From contig NC_133114.1 in the NCBI RefSeq assembly GCF_022965805.1, positions 2,564,761-2,628,760 of the forward strand: 64,000 nt of DNA, in the 5' to 3' direction. Under the pieces are notes generated by a model. That model did no database searches. It was not told the origin of the DNA and was given only the letters and a program-made list of their open reading frames with translations. Shown here one piece after another: positions 57,801 to 64,000 of this stretch. This DNA comes from Primulina eburnea (lineage: Eukaryota > Streptophyta > Magnoliopsida > Lamiales > Gesneriaceae). A program made the position numbers and the translations under genes. How positions within the stretch are numbered: position 1 is the first letter of the stretch; every line of letters begins with the position of its first letter.

Positions 57801-59234
57801 ATTTCCCGGTTAACATTGGTTTATACTTTTATTTTTGTAGTCTCGGTCTGAAGAAATGGAAGTTCTGACTTCAGGCTGTCAATATCAATCTGAAATGACA
57901 TATCGAGAATAAAAATATCAACTACCACTCAACTCAAATATGCTCTGTTCAATATTCAATCTAATTCAATATCGACGGCATAACGGTACAATTTCGATAG
58001 CCCCGTCAACTCAGACAACAACAGATATCAATTACAAATCATAACTAATAGCCAATACAATCCATAATCTCAAAAATCTGCTAATCTCAACCCAATATCT
58101 GAAAAATCATAACAATTCCATAAACAATATGTTCTTCAATCCGGTTTCGATTCTACGATGTCTAATATCTCCACAACACCATATATCAATCATATCTGAT
58201 TCCTCAAATATCATATTTTCAAATCATAATAAAACTTACGTCATGTTGTAGCTGTTTACGAGAGGAGCACAAAACTGTGTTCGGATTCAAATTCTGTTAG
58301 ACGGATCTTGCACAACCAAATTTCTAAGAAAATGAAGCTTAAGGATTTCTTGAAGCTTTCCTCTCGGTTCTTGCACTGTAGCCCCTGAAATCTTCACTAT
58401 TTGCAATTCGGTCCTCACAACTCTTTTTAATTCAATTTCAATCCTATGGAATTGTAAAACCATGGAATATAACTCAACATTCCAAAGTTCATAACTTAAA
58501 TAATCTCGGATTAAAATGATAAATCTCGGGCCTTACAACGTCGAACAACCCCCAGGTTTTATTGATCATTTCTTACGCATCATGTCTTTAAATTACACAA
58601 AGCCCTGTATGGTTTGAAACAGGTACCTAGGGCTTGGTATGACACTCTATCACAATTTATTGTCAATCATGATTTTACAATCGGCACCGTGGACAAAACT
58701 TTATTCACGTTAGTTAAAAATAAGCACATTCTGTTAGTACATATTTATGTTGATGACATTTTTTTTGGGTCAACTAACCCCAAATTGTGTGCAAAGTTTG
58801 CTAAGTTAATGCAGGATCAATGCGAAATGAGCATGATGGGAGAAATTGGTGATAGGTTGATCTCCTGGTTCAGTAAAAAGCAGACTTCCATAGCCACGTC
58901 TACTGTAGAAGCAGAATATGTTGCTGCTGGAAGTTGCTGCTCTCAATTACTTTGGATACAACAACTTAAGGACTACGGAGTTCAAACCTCTGAATCACTC
59001 ATATTCTGTGACAATACCAGTGCTATAGCAATTACACACAATCCAGTACTTCATTCCAGAACGAATAACATTGACATCAGACATCATTTTATTAGAGATC
59101 ATATGCAGAAGAAAGACATTCGTCTGGAATATGTCCCTACAGATCAGCAAGCAGCAGATATCATTACAAAGCATCTGCCTGAGAATAAGTTTTCTTATTT
59201 TCGTAATGTTCTTGGTTTAATTGATTTGTCTTAA
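54864..59234 (+). pseudogene. Sirevirus Pol (PR-IN-RT-RNase H), broken
   Basis: Protease motif YLDSGCSRHMTG at about 54935, with TGA in place of the preceding Trp codon. Integrase: zinc finger region (HKRLNHLNFKSINKLKK; CSACQLGKQVRSSF), then MDLFGP, RSDRVTEF and QQNRVPERRN for D, D, E, and a frameshift near 55845. [36 protein letters not shown] and [12 protein letters not shown], cut at 56939 by a solo LTR; it resumes after 58542 with a one-base shift, then KQVPRAWYDTLSQF and YVDDIFFGS. Directly after CEMSMMGEI comes GDRLISWFSKKQTSIATSTVEAEYVAAG of RNase H, so the RT thumb and connection, roughly 250 residues, are deleted near 58848. The end VPTDQQAADIITKHLPENKF is normal. Confidence 0.9.
56940..58537 (-). 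mobile_element. Solo LTR of the element-A family, TSD ACGTC
   Basis: On the minus strand it starts TGTAAGGCCCGAGATTT at 58537 and ends GCGTCCGGGTCCCCACA at 56940, closely similar to the A LTR. The flanks are ACGTC at 56935-56939 and 58538-58542, a perfect duplication inside the Sirevirus RT. At 1598 bp it is shorter than the A LTR and lacks the palindrome and TATA segment near +185. Confidence 0.94.
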
Positions 59235-59511
59235 CTACTGATTACTATTTTCTGTTTTTTTTATGCATTAAGTAAGAAACAGTAGATAACAGGAAGTATG
59301 ACAAAATGAAATGTTTCATTCATAAAATCAGTTGTGTTACAGTAGATAAGCTTTTAAAATCGTTGATATCAACAGTACTGAGATTTACAGTAGAAACCCT
59401 AACTAGAACCTACTGGAATCACCCCCTCTCTTTGCATGATCGTGGTTGTTGAACGAGATGATTCCACAGCTTAGATCTAATTATATAGAATAATCTAACT
59501 GATTATTCAGA

Positions 59512-59661
59512 TTACAGATCTAGGAGTTTGTTCCAAGTCTTCATATTTTTTAGAACGATGTCTTCAAACCTCTTCTTACGAGTCGTTGGAAGTTGTCTTT
59601 GGAACTCCCCTGCTGTATCCGACTCCAGAGCAGACTCAGATGATTTACTTGCACTATCCAT
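59512..59661 (-). CDS. Short antisense ORF (49 aa), doubtful
   Basis: Reads MDSASKSSESALESDTAGEF at the start and has a Lys/Arg-rich second half (TTRKKRFEDIVLKNMK). It is not recognised. It lies antisense in the element spacer, well composed and without simple repeats, which is the only reason to list it. It may be a captured exon or chance. Confidence 0.2.
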   Translation of the reverse strand: MDSASKSSESALESDTAGEFQRQLPTTRKKRFEDIVLKNMKTWNKLLDL

Positions 59662-60109
59662 TTGATAAATGAGTAAGTGACTTAGTTTGTGTGTTTGCAG
59701 TTATTTATATTGAGCCTCGGGGTAGCTGAAGAGTCACTTGACTGTTCACCTCCTGCACGAATATCAAGAGTCATATGTCACTTCCTCCGATCTCGAATCT
59801 TCGCATTTAATATTTGTTTATTTGCATTTATTTAGGGGGAACATTATTATGATATTTCCGTGCCATGTCAAAAGCAGAAGGAGATGTGTCTTTTCGATAA
59901 AACATCGTGTCTACTGGTTTTTATCAAAGTGCTAGAGATACTTCAGTACTTTATGACTTCCAGTAGATATTATCATAAAACGATAAATCCTATTCTGATT
60001 TTTTTAGTAACTGCTTTGGACAGCCCGCCTCTTTTATTGATTTTTTTAAAAAAAATTAAAATCATTGGCTTACCTGACACTCACTTTTTAATTTTTCAAA
60101 ACTAAACCG

Positions 60110-60287
60110 TAAATATATTGACACGTGTCCCTATGTTTACATTGACGGCTGTAAATTTTGAATTTTAACCGCATCTTCTCTCTCTCATTTCACTTTTACG
60201 ATTTCAGACTATTGCATACTTGCTACTGCTTTCTCTCGAACTTTCTCTCAACTACAGAATCTACTTCGAATCTTTCTACTTACAGAA
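60110..60287 (+). promoter_or_regulatory. Possible internal promoter for the extra ORF
   Basis: G-box ACACGTGT at 60121-60128, an AT-rich TAAATATATTG just before it, and a CT-rich leader from 60165 to the start codon. Plant promoters often show G-box elements and pyrimidine-rich 5' UTRs. The assignment rests on motif and position only. Confidence 0.35.
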
Positions 60288-62409
60288 ATGGCTGGAGCTT
60301 ATACACTCAACGCTTACCAGGTCAACTTTGCATCAGTACTGACCATCAAGGATGAGAATCTTGTTAAGATGTTCAAGGTCATTGAGAAATCTGATTTTAG
60401 GAGATTTCTGGAAGCACCCGCAATCATCTACAAGACTACCCTCCTGGACTTCTATGCCAAAGCAACCATTGAGGATGGGAAGATCATTTACTCTCAGGGA
60501 GATGCATCCATAACCATCGATGCTGAACTTCTGGGATCGACATTATTTCTTCCATTCTCAGGTATTTTTGATTTTTCGGTTATTTCTAAGGAGGAGATGT
60601 CCACTGCCCTTACCACATTCTCAGCTTCTGGAGAGGAACTCTCTCTCTCTTGCTTCAAGAAGCTTCTGAAGATGGAGTACCAAGTACTCGCCGATATTGT
60701 GGCAAAGGCGTTTCTGGTCAAGGCTGGTGCTTTTGATAAGCTGACCAAAGAAAAAGTTCAAGTGATGATGGCCATCACCTCTGAAGCTAAAGTGGATTGG
60801 AGTCGTTTCCCATTCAAAATCATGAAGGATATGATTTTGAGGAAAGGTACTGGTTTTGCTGTTCAGATCAGCATGATCTTGAAGCATGCTGGTTTTCTAC
60901 TTACTTCTGAACAAGACGGATCTTATGTCACAATGGCCGATGCTGATAACGTACTTGCTCTAAGGCCAAAGCCAACTGTGGCTGAATTTGTTGCTCTTAA
61001 GAAAGAGATCGGTGACGCTCAAACTGAGGCTCAAGCCCCTCGGAAGAAAGAAAAGAGTGGTTGTCTTGACTGATTCAGACAAAACCATATATGAAGAGTC
61101 TGCTGCTCCAACCAAAGCCTCACTCCCAGCCACCCCAAGCAAAAAGAAACCCAGAACCACCATTCGTCTGAAGAAAACAGCAGCCATTGCTGACCTTGAT
61201 ACTGTCCCTCTGAGACAAGTCTTTCCGACAGCTATCTCATCTAAACCAACCTCTATCCCCTCATCAAAACCAGCAGCCATCTCTACTGAAACTACTTCTA
61301 CTTCTTTTTAGACTCTCAGACCCTCATCTGGAGTTGTGATTAGAGATGCTCCTGCAGGGTCTTCTGCTTTTAGACCCGTGATGCCTGTAACATCATCAGA
61401 TAAAGGGAAAGGAAAACTCATTGAAGAACCACAACCTTTTGGTGCCAAGTCATTTGTTCAAACTGCTATTGACCTTCACCTGGACGAAATTGAAAAATCT
61501 GCCAGTGAAGACATGACTTTCTTTGATGCATACTTAAGGACACCAGGTGCTTACGCAAAAATGGTGAAAAATGAGAAGCAAGTCTTTGCTTCTGCTAAGA
61601 CCAACAATGTGATTGAGGCCATAAACAGAAGAAGCTACATCCTTGAGCAGCTCAAATGTCAGAAGCTGGATTATGTTTTGAAGACTTTAAAGTCAAATTT
61701 TGATGCCATGAATTCTACTGCTGATAAAGATCATAATGTGATTCAAATTTTGACTGACCGACTGAAATTGATGAATGAGCAACTACTTGCTCAAGAACAG
61801 GCTTTTGCAGAGCCTTTGCAGTACAGAGTAGGTTTTGTCCCGGACTTTCTCAAGATTAAGTCAGTCGAGGAAAGGAACACAGCTCCTTCAGAAGCTAAGG
61901 TTTCCAGTACTAATGCATCTCCGACATTGCCTACCAAATCTTAATCACTCATCTCTGTTCATGAGTTGGCATCTGTTGATGAATTAATTCAGTCCATTGT
62001 TCACTCTACTGCTGCACAAGAAGCAACTCAGGCTGTTGATGTGGCACTTCCAGAAGGTAACCAAGAAGCTCAACCAGCAGACTAGACTATGGAAGAATCA
62101 GATGCTGTTCAATCCTTATCACTGCCAAATTTGGAGAAATTTTCTGCTTAGCATCAAGCAAAAATGGAAGCTCTGCTGAATGTTCCATCTGAATCTAATC
62201 AAGTTGTTGAGCCTCTGGAAACCACAGACACAGCTGTTGTTTTGCCCCTAACCAGAAGACAGAGCAGAACCTGAACTATCTACTGCTGCTGAAAGAACTT
62301 CTGCAGAACCGTCTACTGCTCCATCTACTGCTCCACAAGAATTTGTCCCTTCTACTACACTGATCGTCCCTCCTTCTAGATCACTTGCTCACATCGCTCA
62401 CATTGCAGA
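60288..62409 (+). pseudogene. Sirevirus extra ORF (env position), unknown function, broken
   Basis: Starts MAGAYTLNAYQVNFASVL. The first 261 residues are open and compact: FRRFLEAPAIIYKTTLLDFY, then KIIYSQGDASITIDAELLGS, and later LADIVAKAFLVKAGAFDKLT. The rhythm of these blocks recalls the putative plant transposon protein domain found in many retroelement ORFs. A frameshift near 61050 leads into a Ser/Thr/Pro/Lys-rich linker, then a helical charged region (61430-61880: KSFVQTAIDLHLDEIEK, MNEQLLAQEQAFAEPL). Stops occur at 61309, 61942, 62083 and 62149, with a further frameshift near 62255. The frame reaches 62409, where a gypsy LTR interrupts it; total length would exceed 700 residues. I see no signal peptide or membrane helix, so an envelope role is not supported. 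In related Sireviruses this position holds the env-like ORF. Confidence 0.75.
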
Positions 62410-64000
62410 TGTAAGGACCGTGTATCGTATTATCGTAAACACTGTGTGATTATCGATAATTTATGAAACTGTCATGTGATTATGTATATGATGTATATTA
62501 TGAGAATAAAAATGAGAAAATACATATTGAATATGAATTGACGTTATAAGAGCTTGAGTGGGAAGCCGGACGCCAATAAGTACAAAATTTAAAACTTTGT
62601 ACAGAAAATGTGGCGCTCGAGCGGTAGAAAGTGACCGCCCGAGCGCCAAGGGTATATGAAATTTGTGCTCGGCATAACATGCCGCGCCCGAGCGGTAATT
62701 TTTGACCGCCCGAGCGCGGTACAAGCAAAATACGGGGGCAGAATGTCTCGCGCTCGGGCGCGAGAATTCTACCGCCCGATCGTGAGAACGGTGGAGATAA
62801 GAATGAAATTTCTTCTTCTTTTTCTTCATTCGATTTTAAGCAACTTCGAGAGAGAAGTTAAAAGCTTCGATTTTCTTCCGTCCAAATCGATTTGAAACAC
62901 TGTCTAAACGCGAAACAAATTATATATTTGTGATCTTCGCGTCGAGGGCTTCTGACTGAGGTAACTTTCTTCTGGTTTCAGCAGCTTTAAATATCAAAGT
63001 GCTGGAATAACATGTATTTGAAGTTGAATTTCTTATATGTAATAGAATAACCGACAAGAAACTAATATTCGAAGTCGGAATTGAATTATGATACGATTTT
63101 GATTTGATATAAAATTTTGAAGTTTCAAAAGATATTTGAAACTCATATTAATGATTTTGGATCATGTTATTGATGTAGATAAAGTGTTATATCAATATCT
63201 TCAGGCTACATCAATTGGAAACGAAGAATTGAGGTATGTTGCGAGCGGTTAACATACGACAGGTATCTGTATTATATGATATATGTTTGACTGATTGAAT
63301 TGAGAATATATGTCTATATGCCCTATGTGATGATTTGATGTGGCATACATGGCATTTTGATTGGAGTATCGATGTAAAATAAATATTTTGTTAACACACA
63401 TCGTTTGATGCATACATCGATACATGACATGCACGTTGAGCTATGATCCTTGGAAACCTTGATATGATTTGATTGGATTATGGGGTTTGTGAACACAATG
63501 CTATGTTTGGTATTATATGACCCTTAAAACATAGAAATTTGAGGCCCCAATGATTGGATATGAGATTTGGGATTTGATGGCGTTTTGTCGACGCTATCAT
63601 ACGAGTATCCCTTATTGAGGCCGGTGTGCCAGCTCGAGCATTGATTTGATAGCGATTCGTTTGATTCTGACATGTGCTCAGTGGATGGGCATTTGACCTG
63701 ACACCTCCACGACATACATGCATTGCATACCATATATCATTGTTTAGATATCTGTGGTATATATGATGGTTGTTCCATACGGAGCTTTGCTCATCCCCAA
63801 GGGGGGTTGTTGTTGTCTTTGTGTGTGGACAATGGTAGGTACTCCAGGATATCAGGAGACTGGATAGGGTACTTCTAGAGGGAACCACAGCTTGGGCAGA
63901 GGTTTTATGTTTTATTCCCAGTATATATGTATATGTATCTATATACCGGGGCTTGTCCCGAGGATATGAGATGTTTGTAAGTGATTGGATTTGATTACCT
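62410..64000 (+). mobile_element. LTR of another gypsy element, incomplete at window edge
   Basis: Starts TGTAAGGACCGTGTATCG directly in the Sirevirus ORF, with the TGTAAGG start shared by the LTRs of A and B. At +203 to +376 it has GC-rich palindromes. The rest (62800-64000) resembles the AT-rich downstream part of such LTRs, and no gene is seen in it. The end, primer site and duplication are beyond the window, so it is not known whether it is solo or part of a full element. Confidence 0.75.
62613..62786. repeat. Cluster of GC-rich inverted motifs (GCGCTCGAGCGG / CCGCCCGAGCGC)
   Basis: About seven copies: GCGCTCGAGCGG, CCGCCCGAGCGC, CGCGCCCGAGCGG, CCGCCCGAGCGCGG, CGCGCTCGGGCGCGAG and ACCGCCCGATCG. 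They alternate in orientation and could fold as paired hairpins. The sequence differs from that in A, B and 29411, but it lies at the same place in the LTR. Confidence 0.85.

Larger units (their letters stand above)
59235..60287. other. Spacer between pol and the extra ORF
   Basis: About 1 kb without a sense gene. It has a short antisense ORF (59512-59661), then AT-rich DNA. Near 60105 is a TAAATATA box, at 60121 ACACGTGT (a G-box core), and from 60165 a pyrimidine-rich leader (CTTCTCTCTCTC) up to the ATG at 60288. The last 190 bases look like a promoter and 5' UTR. Confidence 0.5.
51755..62409 (+). mobile_element. Ty1/copia Sirevirus with extra ORF after pol (3' part interrupted)
   Basis: 5' LTR, primer site, long gag with zinc-knuckle remains, acidic stretch and coiled coil, then protease, integrase, RT and RNase H in copia order, and a long ORF downstream of pol. 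This layout and the gag style (DEEEVKCLMAN, then a coiled coil ending in KQSGDRSGLGF) are typical of Sireviruses. A solo LTR of the A family interrupts RT. A different gypsy LTR begins at 62410 inside the extra ORF, so the 3' LTR lies outside the window. The end given is where the other element starts. Confidence 0.88.

Noticed and set aside
60288..62409. Calling the Sirevirus extra ORF an envelope gene
   Set aside because: Position fits, but no signal peptide, membrane helix or glycoprotein-like Cys pattern is visible.
51755..62409. Endogenous pararetrovirus (Caulimoviridae) as the source of the RT sequences
   Set aside because: LTRs, target duplications and integrase domains are present, and domain order is that of copia or gypsy retrotransposons.

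Overview
This is plant nuclear DNA. It is AT-rich, has (TA)n, (ATT)n and (AC)n microsatellites, one plant receptor-kinase gene, and plant-type transposable elements (hAT, MULE with a plant mobile domain gene, Ty3/gypsy chromoviruses, Ty1/copia Sireviruses). The extra ORF of the Sirevirus resembles, from memory only, hypothetical proteins annotated in Gesneriaceae such as Dorcoceras, so a Lamiales species is a reasonable but unproven guess. Only one likely host gene is seen: an intronless L-type lectin receptor kinase on the minus strand (about 4.14-6.30 kb).

Layout. 1-4.1 kb: end of a hAT-like repeat, two TA microsatellites, a heavily mutated hAT transposase (minus), and a MITE just downstream of the kinase gene. 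6.64-32.5 kb: apparently one old Mutator-like element (MULE) of about 9 kb. It held a plant mobile domain (PMD) gene (plus strand) facing a MuDR-type transposase (minus strand). Five later LTR insertions have expanded it: a complete but dead gypsy element with 2.6-2.7 kb LTRs (6684-16440), a solo Sirevirus LTR inside the PMD gene (17585-19045, TSD GGTAG), a solo gypsy LTR inside the transposase (22899-25624, TSD AATAC), a damaged Sirevirus-type LTR (about 27541-28668) and a reversed solo gypsy LTR (29411-31421). 33.17-50.30 kb: gypsy element A (dead) with a young, open-frame relative B (41294-50086, TSD ACAGT) inserted in its 3' LTR. 51.76 kb to the right edge: a Sirevirus with 5' LTR, decayed gag and pol, and a long extra ORF after pol. 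A solo LTR of the A family interrupts its RT (56940-58537, TSD ACGTC), and a further gypsy LTR, incomplete at the window edge, interrupts the extra ORF at 62410.

How the parts work together: apart from the kinase, nothing here forms a host pathway. The polyprotein of B has an uninterrupted frame from gag to integrase and near-identical LTRs, so B is the only element that looks recently active. The most interesting material is regulatory and structural. GC-rich palindrome clusters sit near or just upstream of the TATA box in several related gypsy LTRs, and unit numbers differ between sister LTRs. Sirevirus LTRs are packed with short motifs containing the MYB core. The Sirevirus extra ORF has a possible promoter of its own. 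All calls come from reading the sequence by eye; no alignment or database search was run.
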